Notes: a model not told the origin generated them from the sequence alone. Counted from the stretch's first letter, positions 7,513 to 16,199 are shown. The stretch: DNA of 37,374 nucleotides from Clostridia bacterium (GCA_017397765.1 JAFQIB010000074.1:1-37374); one strand, 5' to 3'. Made by a program: numbers and translations.

Positions 7513-7541
7513 TTGCGTTTCCGGCGCGTTTGTCGTATAAT
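7513..7541 (+). promoter_or_regulatory. Promoter for the peptidoglycan-binding protein gene
   Basis: TTGCGT (7513-7518), a 17-nt spacer and TATAAT (7536-7541) lie 43 nt upstream of the start at 7585, back to back with the nucleotidyltransferase promoter. Confidence 0.7.
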
Positions 7542-7584
7542 ACAGGGTGTATGACTGTCAACATCACGCAGGAGGTTTCAATAT

Positions 7585-8592
7585 ATGGATTTCCTCAAAA
7601 CCTTGCTGGCTTATATGACCCTCATGGCAACCCTGGGTGTGCAGGAAGGCCCCGCGCCTGCCGCAGTGCCCACCCCCACGCCCCTGCCGCCCTCCGTGAC
7701 GGCCACGGCTGTCCCGCACCAGACGGCAGCCCCCACGGCTACCCCCTCTCCCTCCCCCGCTCCTACGCCTGCCATCACCCCCAACAACCGGTATAAGCAG
7801 GTCGATTTCGGCAGCAGCGGCAACAATGTCAAGAAGCTGCAGAACGCGCTGATCGAGCTGGGCTACATGGAGGAAGGCTCTGCGGACAGCCAGTACGGCT
7901 ATCAGACCTACAATGCCGTCAAGGCCTTCCAGCGTGCCAACGGCCTGACCGCTGACGGCGTCGCCGGCCCCAAGACGCTGACCGTCCTGTACGAAGATCC
8001 CAACGTGATCGGCGTGGTGGAGGAGACGCCCGTTCCCACCGCAACGCCCACGCCTTCCCTGCCCCCGCTGCCTACTCTTGATCCGAGCTATGCCGTCAAG
8101 GTGGACGCAGCACAGATCGCTGCGGACGCGCCTGTAAAGGCTTTGCAGCTGACCCGCCTGGAGGACGCCAACATCATCTCCGGCACGGATGGCGCAATCC
8201 TGTACCGGGAAACGCTGGTGGACGGCGCTCCCGCCCTGGTCAAGCCTGCACTGTGGCAGAACGCCGACGGCACGGCAGTCGTCTCCCTGGCGGAGCTGAC
8301 GGACTGCATGCCCGGCTGGACCTTCATGGGCTCCAGCGCCGACGGCTTGTACAGCCTGAACGCCTGCGGCTATGCCGTCAGCATCCAGGTGGCCTCCAAC
8401 GGCGTTGTTGTGCTGGTGGACGGTGAAAGAGCCGAAGTATCCGCCGCAGACGTGATGCTGAAGGATAATGTGCTGTATGTGACCGACGCCTTCCTGTCCA
8501 GCGCCCTGAACGCCCAGACGGTTTTCGATGAAGACGAAAAGTCCCTGCTGCTCATCCTCAAGGACAAGAGCATCGCCTCCGCCCAGGACTAA
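7585..8592 (+). CDS. Secreted peptidoglycan-binding (PGBD1) protein with a copper-amine-oxidase-like C-terminal domain
   Basis: A 335-residue exported wall protein. The start at 7585 follows GCAGGAGG. A short N-terminal hydrophobic segment (about residues 3-19) looks like a signal or anchor. A Pro/Thr/Ala-rich linker follows (about 22-66), then a PG_binding_1 domain (about 70-135: VDFGSSGNNVKKLQNALIEL and AVKAFQRANGLTADGVAG). A second Pro/Thr linker lies at about 148-170. The C-terminal part (about 270-330, VLVDGERAEVSAADVMLKDN) resembles the stalk domain seen in copper amine oxidase N-terminal modules. It has no catalytic domain, so it probably binds or organises the wall. Confidence 0.8.
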   Translation: MDFLKTLLAYMTLMATLGVQEGPAPAAVPTPTPLPPSVTATAVPHQTAAPTATPSPSPAPTPAITPNNRYKQVDFGSSGNNVKKLQNALIELGYMEEGSADSQYGYQTYNAVKAFQRANGLTADGVAGPKTLTVLYEDPNVIGVVEETPVPTATPTPSLPPLPTLDPSYAVKVDAAQIAADAPVKALQLTRLEDANIISGTDGAILYRETLVDGAPALVKPALWQNADGTAVVSLAELTDCMPGWTFMGSSADGLYSLNACGYAVSIQVASNGVVVLVDGERAEVSAADVMLKDNVLYVTDAFLSSALNAQTVFDEDEKSLLLILKDKSIASAQD

Positions 8593-8604
8593 AAAGCATA
8601 TGAA

Positions 8605-8650
8605 CAGCGCCCCTGCAAAGCACAGGCCTGCAGGGGCGCTGATTTTCTTT
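8605..8650. terminator. Bidirectional terminator between convergent genes
   Basis: CAGCGCCCCTGCA pairs with TGCAGGGGCGCTG (13 bp) around an 11-nt loop. On the plus strand it is followed by ATTTTCTTTTA and on the minus strand by CTTTTT within 12 nt. It serves the peptidoglycan-binding gene and, less strongly, the VanW gene. Confidence 0.85.
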
Positions 8651-10428
8651 TATCTGAGTCCGCCGTAGCCGTCGTTGTACTGGATGGTCTTCTGATACAT
8701 CTTGTAATTGGAGGTATGCAGCTTCTCGCGGCGAACCTCCTTGCCGTTCCTGTACCAGACCTGATAGGTCACCACGGTGTAGCCGGTACGCGGGCTGACG
8801 GTCACCTTTTCCGAGCCAACGGGCAGCTCTGCATTATACACATACAGCGGCTCGGACGGCGGCTCCTTGACATAGGTGGTTTCGCTGACCAGATCAATGG
8901 TCTCCCCCTCGTCCAGCATCTTGCCGTAAAGCTCCACCGTCACCTTGCGGTTGGCGTAGTTGGCCACGATGAAGATGGGCCAGTCCGTATCGTTGCGGAA
9001 GCGGAAGTCCAGATTGGGCCAGTTGACCGTCGCGTCCTCTCCCTTGTCCACATAGTTGCTGGGCCAGGCATGGGGATCACGATCCACGATGGTCAGGTCC
9101 GCGCGGGCCACTGCATTGAACAGCGTCGTGCTGACCTGGCAGACGCCGCCGCCGATTTCATCGAAGGTCTCGCCGCCGGCAATGGCTGCTGCAGGCTTAT
9201 AGCCCTTTTCTGCGGTGCGCTGGCCGGTAGACTGGTTGAAGGAGAAGGTCTCGCCCGGCAGCACGGTCTTGTGGGTGATCGCCTCTGCAGCCAGACGGAT
9301 ATTCGTGTTGCGGTTGGCGTTGCTGGTGGTATCCGTGGTAAAGGAAGAGATACGGCCGAAGGAGTTCATCAACTCCGCCTTGGTCACCGACGCCAGCAGG
9401 ATCTGCGGCTCCACCCAGACGTTTTCCTGATACACGCCGCTGTCCAGCAAGCCGGTCACGGTATTGTAGATAGCATCCGCATCAATGTAGACGCCGGATT
9501 CATCGCTGTTGAAGGTGAAGGATTTGCTGCCCGGATCAAAGGTCGCCACCGAAGCATTCACAGGCTCCCGGTTAACGGAGGCCGCAATGCTGTCCACGAT
9601 CTGCCGCACCGCTGCCCGGTCATAGGTGGTGACGGTGTAATAGGCGCGCGGATTGGTCAGCGCATCCTGCACGGTGGAAAGCCGCTGCCGGAAGGGCGTG
9701 GTGGTCGTACCGCGGATGGCAGTGGTATTCATACGGCCCACAGCATAGGCCTGCAGCACCACCTCATCAATATTGCGGTACAGCGGCACGGTATCGGAGC
9801 TGATGGGCCAGGAATAGCCGCCGACATTGACCGCGATGTTGAAATCGCTGCCGGCTCCGCCCTGCACCTGGCCGACTGCCTGCGCAGCCTCCGCCCGGGT
9901 CATGCCGCCCACATGGACGCCGTCAATATACACACCGGAGAAGATCCGGTCATTGTTCATAAACTGCCGGTACGCCTCGTGGGTACGGTTCGCCTCTTCA
10001 TCCAGGCTGACGATCGCCCCGTTGACAAAGGCGTAATTGGGCATGCCCTCGTATTTGATCCCCGTGATCTGCGGCGCGGCAAACATCAGCAGCACGCCCG
10101 TGGCCAGCAGGCAGATCAGCGCGACCGTCAGCCACAGAACAGTATGCGTGTCCTTTTTCTTTTTCTTGCGTACAGGCTGTGCAGCGCGGGCCGAGAAATC
10201 CGTCTGGTCAAAATCGCTGTAAGCAGGCAGCTGGCGCTGCGTGCGGACAGGCTGCGCAGCATTCGTACGCTGGCTCTGACGCAGCTGCTCCTGGCGCTCC
10301 AGCAGCTCCTGGGAGCGGCCGATCGGCGCACGGGCCTGACGGCTTCGGACAGGAACTGCGGGCGTCACATCTGCCGGCTTGACATTGCGGTTGACGCGAC
10401 GATTTCTTCCCTGGGGTGTTTCGGTCAT
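8650..10428 (-). CDS. VanW family membrane-anchored wall protein (YoaR-type)
   Basis: A 592-residue protein with one N-terminal membrane segment. The start MTETPQGRNRR at 10428 has CAGGAGG upstream; the longer frame in front overlaps rex and is rejected. Residues 1-90 are cytoplasmic and rich in Arg and Gln, ending in a KKKKKK patch; a transmembrane helix spans about 97-118. The extracellular part has YoaR/PG_binding_4-like domains (about 150-370), then a VanW domain (about 380-510, with LPGETFSFN and GGGVCQVSTTLFNA), then a G5-like strand region. VanW proteins are linked to wall metabolism, but no enzymatic role is proven. It follows rex by 22 nt, so the two are probably one transcript. Confidence 0.88.
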   Translation of the reverse strand: MTETPQGRNRRVNRNVKPADVTPAVPVRSRQARAPIGRSQELLERQEQLRQSQRTNAAQPVRTQRQLPAYSDFDQTDFSARAAQPVRKKKKKDTHTVLWLTVALICLLATGVLLMFAAPQITGIKYEGMPNYAFVNGAIVSLDEEANRTHEAYRQFMNNDRIFSGVYIDGVHVGGMTRAEAAQAVGQVQGGAGSDFNIAVNVGGYSWPISSDTVPLYRNIDEVVLQAYAVGRMNTTAIRGTTTTPFRQRLSTVQDALTNPRAYYTVTTYDRAAVRQIVDSIAASVNREPVNASVATFDPGSKSFTFNSDESGVYIDADAIYNTVTGLLDSGVYQENVWVEPQILLASVTKAELMNSFGRISSFTTDTTSNANRNTNIRLAAEAITHKTVLPGETFSFNQSTGQRTAEKGYKPAAAIAGGETFDEIGGGVCQVSTTLFNAVARADLTIVDRDPHAWPSNYVDKGEDATVNWPNLDFRFRNDTDWPIFIVANYANRKVTVELYGKMLDEGETIDLVSETTYVKEPPSEPLYVYNAELPVGSEKVTVSPRTGYTVVTYQVWYRNGKEVRREKLHTSNYKMYQKTIQYNDGYGGLR

Positions 10429-10450
10429 TGATACAGTGCCTCCTGATTGT

Positions 10451-11083
10451 TTACGGATGTTCCCTGTGCGCCATGCGGTAAGAAAGCTGCTGCAGGCTGT
10501 CAGACAGGTGAACATTGACCACCAGCATATCATCCGGATGGTTCAGATCTGCCGGGGCAAAGTTCCAGATGGCGCGTACGCCGTATTCATACAGATGATC
10601 GAGCGCCTCCTGGGCATTGCGCTTGGGCAGCGCCAGCACAGCGATGTCCACCACATTCTCCCGGACGAAGGTTTCCAGCGTGTCCATATGGAGGACAGGA
10701 ATGTCCCCCAGGCAGCGCCCCACCTTGTTTTCCTGCGTATCGAACAGCGCAATGGTCCTGAAGCCTTCCCGGGAGAAGGTGGGATATTGCGCCACGGCGC
10801 AGCCGATGTTGCCTGCGCCCAAAATGATCAGGCGATGCTCCTGGGTCAGCCCGAGGATCTCGCCGATATGGCCCTTCAGATCAGCCACCTTATAACCGTA
10901 GCCCTGACGGCCAAAGCCGCCGAAGCAGTTGATGTCCTGCCGGATCTGGGAAGGGGTCAGATGCATGCGCTCGCCCAGCTCCTGGGAAGAGATCGCCGTC
11001 ACACCCGCTGCCTCCAGCTCTCGCAGGTGACGATAATATCCAGGTAAACGACGGATCACCGCGTCTGAAACATGACCTGCCAT
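10451..11083 (-). CDS. rex: Redox-sensing transcriptional repressor Rex
   Basis: A 210-residue DNA-binding repressor that senses the NADH/NAD+ ratio and controls fermentation and respiration genes. The start at 11083 follows GAGGAGG. The N-terminal winged helix (about 1-75) contains SSQELGERMHLTPSQIRQDINCFGGFGRQGYGY, the usual Rex recognition region. The Rossmann domain begins at about residue 84 (LIILGAGNIGCAVAQY, a GxGxxG nucleotide-binding loop). The C-terminal part (ALPKRNAQEALDHL, IWNFAPADL) is typical. A Rex-like operator overlaps its promoter, suggesting autoregulation. It is co-directional with the VanW gene. Confidence 0.97.
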   Translation of the reverse strand: MAGHVSDAVIRRLPGYYRHLRELEAAGVTAISSQELGERMHLTPSQIRQDINCFGGFGRQGYGYKVADLKGHIGEILGLTQEHRLIILGAGNIGCAVAQYPTFSREGFRTIALFDTQENKVGRCLGDIPVLHMDTLETFVRENVVDIAVLALPKRNAQEALDHLYEYGVRAIWNFAPADLNHPDDMLVVNVHLSDSLQQLSYRMAHREHP

Positions 11084-11120
11084 TGCTCATCCTCCTCGCA
11101 TCTTATGAGTCGCCCATGTA

Positions 11121-11138
11121 TTGCCAATTATATCACAA
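11121..11138. promoter_or_regulatory. Candidate Rex operator
   Basis: On the minus strand TTGTGATATAATTGGCAA resembles the Rex consensus TTGTTAA-N4-TTAACAA, matching at about 10 of 14 defined positions with intact outer TTGT and CAA. It covers the -10 box of the rex promoter. The right half is imperfect, so the call is inferred. Confidence 0.5.
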
Positions 11139-11155
11139 TCCGGGAAGGAAAGCAA
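11127..11155 (-). promoter_or_regulatory. rex promoter
   Basis: On the minus strand TTGCTT (11150-11155), a 17-nt spacer and TATAAT (11127-11132) lie about 45 nt upstream of the rex start. Confidence 0.7.
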
Positions 11156-11187
11156 TATGATTTCCGGTCTGCACCCAACACCGCAGC

Positions 11188-12420
11188 TCATCGACGATGA
11201 TTGCGCACCTCGCCGCGGAGGATATCGCCGGCATGTACGTCCACCGGCATCGGCATGGCAATGAGCTCGCCGCCTACGCCCAGCGTGTCGAGCCACTCGC
11301 CGGTCTTTTCCCGGAGGAAGGGAACCGCCGTCACCCGGTGCACGCCGCCTGGCGTAAGCAGCTCCAGCCAATCACCTGCATGGAAACGGTTCTTGAGCAT
11401 GAATCGGGCAGGCTCCCCCGCCCTGCTGTCCGACACGGCGCGGGCAATAAATTCCCGCTCCTGGTGGAAGCCCTCCGCGCTGCCGGGCTCCCGGGGCTTC
11501 TCCAGCGCAAAGCCGGTATCGCTGTCCCGGTGGCTGGCGCAGGCAAGCTCCTCCATCAGCGCCGGCAGGGCGGCTTCAAAGGCCTCCGGGCTCCCGGCAT
11601 ACAGATCCAGCGCCCGGCGATACGCCGCCGTGACCGTGGCCACATAGTATTCGGTTTTCATGCGGCCCTCGATCTTCAGGGACGCTACGCCCGCTTCAAC
11701 GAGTCCGGGCAGCAGCGGCATCAGGCACAGATCCTTTGCCGAAAAGATGTAGGTGCCGTTGTCATCCTCGCAGACGGGCCAGTATTCGCCGGGGCGTTTT
11801 TCCTCCACCACATGGTACTGCCAGCGGCAGGGCTGGGCGCACTCGCCCTGGTTGCCGCTGCGGCCCACCATGGCGGCGGACAGCAGGCAGCGGCCCGAGT
11901 AGGCCATGCAGGCCGCCCCATGCACGAAGGTCTCGATTTCGATTCCGTCCAGCTGGGCAGTCATACGGCCGATCCGTTCCAGGGAGGTTTCCCGGGCCAG
12001 TATCACCCGCTCGCAGCCCAGCTGCTGATAGTGCTTCACCGCCGCCGTATTGACGGTACTGGCCTGGGTGGACACATGCAGCACCAGCTCCGGCACCGCC
12101 TGGCGCAGCGTCACCACCGCGCCGATATCGCTGACGATGGCGGCGTCCACGCCGATGGCATGGGCAATGCGGGCTGTTTCCACAAAGTCATCCATCTGAT
12201 CATCAAAGGGAAAGACGTTCATGGTCAGGTAGAATTTCTTCCCCGTGGCATGGCAGAGGGTAACCGCTTCCCGCAGCTGCGCCTCGTCAAAATTGCCGGC
12301 AAAGGCCCGCAGGCCAAAGCGCTTCATGCCGCCGTACACCGCATCCGCGCCGAAATGGAGGGCCGCCTTCAGCGCCTCCATCGTGCCGGCCGGACACAGC
12401 AGCTCCGGTATTTTTTTCAT
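11188..12420 (-). CDS. U32 family protein, probable tRNA U34 hydroxylation protein (TrhP-like)
   Basis: A 410-residue member of peptidase family U32. Several members are now known as TrhP/YrrN/YrrO, which take part in making 5-hydroxyuridine at tRNA position 34. The start MKKIPELLCPAG at 12420 has a modest GAGGA site; a longer frame is not supported. The Cys set C171, C178, C194 and C198, within HGAACMAYSGRC and GECAQPCRW, fits iron-sulfur binding in this family. It is placed just after mltG on the same strand, as in Bacillus-type gene orders (mltG, trmR, yrrN, yrrO). This supports the tRNA role over a secreted protease. No signal peptide is present. Confidence 0.85.
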   Translation of the reverse strand: MKKIPELLCPAGTMEALKAALHFGADAVYGGMKRFGLRAFAGNFDEAQLREAVTLCHATGKKFYLTMNVFPFDDQMDDFVETARIAHAIGVDAAIVSDIGAVVTLRQAVPELVLHVSTQASTVNTAAVKHYQQLGCERVILARETSLERIGRMTAQLDGIEIETFVHGAACMAYSGRCLLSAAMVGRSGNQGECAQPCRWQYHVVEEKRPGEYWPVCEDDNGTYIFSAKDLCLMPLLPGLVEAGVASLKIEGRMKTEYYVATVTAAYRRALDLYAGSPEAFEAALPALMEELACASHRDSDTGFALEKPREPGSAEGFHQEREFIARAVSDSRAGEPARFMLKNRFHAGDWLELLTPGGVHRVTAVPFLREKTGEWLDTLGVGGELIAMPMPVDVHAGDILRGEVRNHRR

Positions 12421-12471
12421 TGATTTATCCTCGTTGCTTCGCCGCATCCACATGGATGGGCAGGCTGCGGC

Positions 12472-13650
12472 TTACTCAATGCCGCGCTTGGCGTCATATT
12501 CCTTCCACAGCGGCGCATAGATGCTGACCGCCTGCTCATGCTCCTGGAGCGTCCGGGAGAAATGCAGTTCGCCGCTCTCCGGGTCCTTGGCGCAGAAATA
12601 CAGATAGTTTTCTGCCACAAAGGTCTCGTCCGGCCAGAGCGCCGCCTTGATCGCATTTTCCGACGGGTTGCAGATCGGGCCCAGGGGCAGACCCGTTACC
12701 TGATAGGTATTGTAGGGACTGTTGAGCGCCAGATCCGAATTGGTCAGGCTCATCTTGCGCAGGCCGGTCACATAGTGGATCGTCACGTCGGACTGCAGCT
12801 TCATGCCCTTCTTCAGGCGGTTATGGAAGACCGCGGAGGTCTTTTCAAAATCGCTGTCCTTGGCTTCCTTCTGGATCAGGGACGCCAGGGTGATGATTTC
12901 ATCCATCGTCATCCCCAGCTCGTCCGCCCTGGTCTGATACTCTGCAGGATATACATGGTCGGTCTGGCTGAGGAGCTTGCGGATGATCTCCTCCGCTGTT
13001 GCCGTCATATAGACCTCGTAGGTATCCGGGGCCAGATAGCCCTCCAGCAGGTATTTCCGCTGAAGCGCATTCCGGCTGTTCAGAACGTCGGCGATATAGT
13101 AATAGTCAGAGAAGGCCAGGCCCGTGCGGCACAGCTCCAGGAACTCCGCGCTGTCCGTCAGCGCGCCGTCCTCCACCAGCTTTGCGGCAAACTCCTCAAT
13201 CGTCCAGCCGGGGATCAGCGTGATGTTGCGCACGATGGGATTGCCGTCGCCCATCGTCAGCTGCTCTGCGATCTGCCCCATGGTCATTGAGGGCGTCAGC
13301 AGATAGGTGCCGGACTGGATCTTCTGGCCCATACCGGCAAAATCGCAGTAATACTTGAAGACTGTACGGTTGCGGATCAAGCCGGCCGCCTCCAGATTGT
13401 TGGCCACGCGGGTCAGGCTCTGGCCGCTTTCCACCCGGAAGGTCAGCTGAGCCTGGCTGGCTTCGTCCGCCGGCGCAAACCAGGTATCATACACCTTCCC
13501 CCAGATGGTGGAGAGAATGCCGATGACCAGCAGCAGGCTGCAGACCGCCACCAGCACAGGGCGGATGATCCGCCACAGCAGACTGTACCAGTAGGGGCCG
13601 TACTGCCGCTCGTCCCGGACGCTTTGGTAGGTGTCGTTGTGCTTTTTCAA
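12472..13650 (-). CDS. mltG: Endolytic murein transglycosylase MltG
   Basis: A 392-residue inner-membrane enzyme that cleaves nascent glycan strands and so sets their length. The start is most likely TTG at 13650 (LKKHNDTY). A clear GGGGAGG lies 8 nt before it, and that site would fall inside the coding region if the ATG at 13668 were used. A membrane helix spans about residues 30-52. A LysM-like region (FRVESGQSLTRVANNLEAAGL) comes next, then the YceG domain. The catalytic Glu lies in LASLIQKEAKDSD, and QSDVTIHYVTG and SPYNTYQVTGLPLGPICNP are conserved substrate-cleft motifs. It sits between ylbF and the U32 gene on the same strand, 51 nt from the latter. Confidence 0.95.
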   Translation of the reverse strand: MKKHNDTYQSVRDERQYGPYWYSLLWRIIRPVLVAVCSLLLVIGILSTIWGKVYDTWFAPADEASQAQLTFRVESGQSLTRVANNLEAAGLIRNRTVFKYYCDFAGMGQKIQSGTYLLTPSMTMGQIAEQLTMGDGNPIVRNITLIPGWTIEEFAAKLVEDGALTDSAEFLELCRTGLAFSDYYYIADVLNSRNALQRKYLLEGYLAPDTYEVYMTATAEEIIRKLLSQTDHVYPAEYQTRADELGMTMDEIITLASLIQKEAKDSDFEKTSAVFHNRLKKGMKLQSDVTIHYVTGLRKMSLTNSDLALNSPYNTYQVTGLPLGPICNPSENAIKAALWPDETFVAENYLYFCAKDPESGELHFSRTLQEHEQAVSIYAPLWKEYDAKRGIE

Positions 13651-13674
13651 AGAACAAGACCTCCCCATGATTTC

Positions 13675-13709
13675 ATTCGGAATTCGGAATGTGGAATTCG
13701 GAATTACGT
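13675..13709. repeat. Short tandem repeat of a 7-mer upstream of mltG
   Basis: Four adjacent 7-nt units (ATTCGGA, ATTCGGA, ATGTGGA, ATTCGGA) run from 13675 to 13702, followed by a degenerate ATTACGT. The array fills most of the 60-nt gap between ylbF and the mltG ribosome site and may vary in length. Confidence 0.7.
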
Positions 13710-13726
13710 TGGATTGCCTGTATCAC

Positions 13727-14077
13727 TCAGCTGTCCAGACCCGGGATGCCCATGTCGATATTGGCGGCTTCCGTCACGATCCTGAAGATATCCGCCAGCG
13801 CCTGCTGCAATCGCATTTCTGCCAGCATGAATTTGCTGACCGTCGGATTGCCAAAGAGCAGGGCCGTGATCCCCTGGAAGCGCTGCATATCATCATCATC
13901 CGGCTTTGCGCCTGCCACCGCGCCCATCTGCAGCTTGACCTGCAGCTTCTTGTATTCCTTGATCAGCGCCGCAGTGGTCTCGTCGGACATGACCTCATCC
14001 TTCAGGCCGTGATAGGTCTGATATTCCTCGCTCTGGCGGATGTCCTGCGCCAGGCGGTGAGCATTGGAGTACTCCAT
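13727..14077 (-). CDS. YlbF family protein
   Basis: A 116-residue, mostly helical protein of the YlbF/YmcA family (DUF964). In Bacillus, YlbF works with YmcA and YaaT to modulate RNase Y mRNA processing and affects competence and sporulation. Here the paralogue cannot be told from sequence alone. The start MEYSNAHRLAQDIRQSEEY is at 14077; an AAGGA lies about 14 nt upstream, further than usual. The family features seen are Y-x5-L-x5-D spacing near the start and the long central helix with KEYKKLQVKLQ. It lies 130 nt downstream of RNase J and upstream of mltG, all on one strand. Confidence 0.85.
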   Translation of the reverse strand: MEYSNAHRLAQDIRQSEEYQTYHGLKDEVMSDETTAALIKEYKKLQVKLQMGAVAGAKPDDDDMQRFQGITALLFGNPTVSKFMLAEMRLQQALADIFRIVTEAANIDMGIPGLDS

Positions 14078-14147
14078 ATAAATTCTAACCGTCCTTTCAA
14101 ATCATGAAACGAAACAGCCCTGGGAATTCTTCCCGGGATTGCATACA

Positions 14148-14180
14148 ATGAAAGAAGAAGGTACATAACGCACCTTCTTC
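14148..14180 (-). terminator. Terminator after RNase J
   Basis: GAAGAAGGT and ACCTTCTTC form a 9-bp stem (14154-14180) with a 9-nt loop, followed on the minus strand by TTTCATT. It begins 27 nt after the RNase J stop. A second small hairpin (GGGAA/TTCCC, 14118-14136) lies between it and ylbF. The weak T tract makes partial read-through likely. Confidence 0.6.
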
Positions 14181-14206
14181 TATGATAACAGATACGGAGC
14201 TTTTCG

Positions 14207-15883
14207 TCAAACATCCAGGATGATGGGCAGGATCATCGGATTGCGCTTGATCTTCTCGAAGATATAGCGGTGGAGCTCATCCTTGATGCGGTTCTTGAGC
14301 ATCGGCCAATCCTCGCCGGCCAGGCTGGAGGAAGCCAGGATCTGCCGGACCACGTCACGGGTATTTTCAATGATATCCTCATTCTCCCGCACATAGATGA
14401 AGCCGCGGCTGATGATATCCGGGCCGGACACCAGCTTGCGCTCGTCCCGGTTGATACCCATCACCACAATGATCAGGCCATCCTGGGAGAGATGCTTGCG
14501 GTCACGCAGCACCACATTGCCCACGTCGCCCACGCCCAGGCCGTCCACCAGAATGCCGCCAGTGGGCACCTGCTCGGCCAGGTAGAGCCCCTCCTGGTTC
14601 ATCTCGATCACCTGCCCCATTTCGGGCAGGACGATATTCTGGCTGGGCATACCCATGGCTTCCGCCAGCTCGGCATGCTGCCAGAGCATCCGGTATTCGC
14701 CGTGCACAGGGATGAAGTACTGGGGCTTCACCAGCGCGTGCATCAGCTTGAGTTCCTCCTGGCAGGCATGGCCGGACACATGGACGGCCTCCATCTTGTG
14801 ATACACAACCTGCGCACCGCAGCGGTAGAGCTGGTTGATGACGCGGCTGAGGTTCTTCTCGTTGCCGGGGATGGGGCTGGCGGAGATGATGACCATATCG
14901 CTGGGGCGGATCTGCAGCTTGCGATGCTCGGAATAAGCCATACGGGTCAGGCCTGCCATCGCCTCGCCCTGGGAGCCGGTGGTCATCACCAGGATCTCTT
15001 CATCCGCATACTGGTCCAGGTCATCTGCCTCGATCAGCACATCGTCAGGGATATGCAGTTCGCCGATCTGCATGCCCACCCGGCTGACGTTGACCATGCT
15101 GCGGCCGATAAAGCACACCTTGCGCCCAAAGGCCACGGCATTGTCGATCACCATCTGCATACGGTGGATATTGGAGGCGAACATCGCCACAATCACGCGG
15201 CCCTTTGCGTCCCGGAACATCTTGCCGAAGGTCTCGCCGATCTTGCTCTCGGACATGGTCTGACCGGGGCGCTCCACATTGGTGGATTCACACAGCATGC
15301 AAAGCGTGCCGCGCTCACCCAGCTCCGCAAAGGTGGCCAGGTCCGTCACATGGCCGTCAATGGGGGTATAGTCGATCTTGAAGTCGCCGGTGACGACCAC
15401 CGTACCTGCCGGGCAGGTGATGGCGATGGCACAGGCGCCTGCAATGGAGTGGCTGACATGGATGAACTTGGCCGTGAAATACTTGCCCAGCTTCACCTCA
15501 TCCCGGGGCTGCACCACCTGCATGGGAATGCCGGACAGGCGATGCTCCTTGAGCTTGAGATCCACCAGCGCCAGCGTCAGCTTGGTGCCGTACAGGGGCG
15601 CCGGCACCTGACGCAGAATGTAGGGCGTAGCGCCGATATGGTCCTCATGGCCGTGGGTGAACAGATAGCCGCGCACATTCTTTTTCTTCGCCACCAGATA
15701 GCTCACATCCGGGATCACCAGGTCAACGCCCAGCATATCCTCCTTGGGAAAGATGGAGCCGCAGTCCACCACAACGATATCGTCCTCATACTCGAAGACG
15801 GTCATATTCTTGCCGACCTCGTCCACGCCGCCCAGGCTCACAATGCGCAGACGAGCGTCCTGCTTCACATTTCGCGGGGTCAC
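14207..15883 (-). CDS. rnj: Ribonuclease J
   Basis: A 558-residue metallo-beta-lactamase/beta-CASP ribonuclease with 5'-to-3' exonuclease and endonuclease activity in mRNA decay and rRNA processing. The start is GTG at 15883 (TPRNVKQDARLRIVSLGG follows), with GAAAGGAGG seven nt upstream; the ATG at 15934 has no site. The zinc motif HGHEDHIG gives H77, H79, D81 and H82, with further ligands in HSIAG and TGDFKIDYTPIDG. The beta-CASP region includes GSQGEAMAGL, and SGHACQEELK follows; the C-terminal domain is present. It is a single family member here, preceded by a leader of about 240 nt. Confidence 0.97.
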   Translation of the reverse strand: MTPRNVKQDARLRIVSLGGVDEVGKNMTVFEYEDDIVVVDCGSIFPKEDMLGVDLVIPDVSYLVAKKKNVRGYLFTHGHEDHIGATPYILRQVPAPLYGTKLTLALVDLKLKEHRLSGIPMQVVQPRDEVKLGKYFTAKFIHVSHSIAGACAIAITCPAGTVVVTGDFKIDYTPIDGHVTDLATFAELGERGTLCMLCESTNVERPGQTMSESKIGETFGKMFRDAKGRVIVAMFASNIHRMQMVIDNAVAFGRKVCFIGRSMVNVSRVGMQIGELHIPDDVLIEADDLDQYADEEILVMTTGSQGEAMAGLTRMAYSEHRKLQIRPSDMVIISASPIPGNEKNLSRVINQLYRCGAQVVYHKMEAVHVSGHACQEELKLMHALVKPQYFIPVHGEYRMLWQHAELAEAMGMPSQNIVLPEMGQVIEMNQEGLYLAEQVPTGGILVDGLGVGDVGNVVLRDRKHLSQDGLIIVVMGINRDERKLVSGPDIISRGFIYVRENEDIIENTRDVVRQILASSSLAGEDWPMLKNRIKDELHRYIFEKIKRNPMILPIILDV

Positions 15884-16130
15884 AATAGTCCTCCTTTCGG
15901 AAATCACTGCACCCGGTGCACCGGCATACTCCATCCGCGCACAGGGCTGTTGATAAAAACCTCATCAAAGCAACGGCCATAACGTTCGCCGCTGCTCTTT
16001 ATGTACACTTTTTTGACGAAACGCCGCTCCGATGCAAACAGGCATAAAACGCCCTTTTGATGAGAGCAGCTGATATAACGTCCATGACCGGTATGCCGTT
16101 ATTTCTCCCGGCAACACCTTTCGTTCTACT
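15884..16130 (-). other. Long 5' leader of the RNase J gene
   Basis: About 240 nt separate the best -10 box (16131-16136) from the RNase J start. No convincing gene is present: a 23-codon frame starting with ATGGACGTT has no ribosome site. The leader can pair with itself (CATCAAAAG with CTTTGATG, and a GGTGCACC palindrome near the ribosome site). I do not recognise a known riboswitch. Autoregulation through RNA stability is possible but only inferred. Confidence 0.45.
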
Positions 16131-16136
16131 ATTATA
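16131..16136 (-). promoter_or_regulatory. -10 box for RNase J
   Basis: A perfect TATAAT on the minus strand in the context GCTATAATAG. No good -35 box is found; the position that should hold it overlaps the T tract of the glyA terminator. Confidence 0.5.
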
Positions 16137-16147
16137 GCACAGCTTTG

Positions 16148-16199
16148 AAAAAAAATCCACCGAAATTCTGCCGAAACTTCAGCAAGAATTTGGTGGATT
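16148..16199 (-). terminator. Terminator after glyA
   Basis: AATCCACC pairs with GGTGGATT, extended by AAATTCT with AGAATTT past a single bulged base (16154-16199). On the minus strand TTTTTTTT follows. This is a very strong intrinsic terminator, 70 nt after the glyA stop. Confidence 0.92.
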
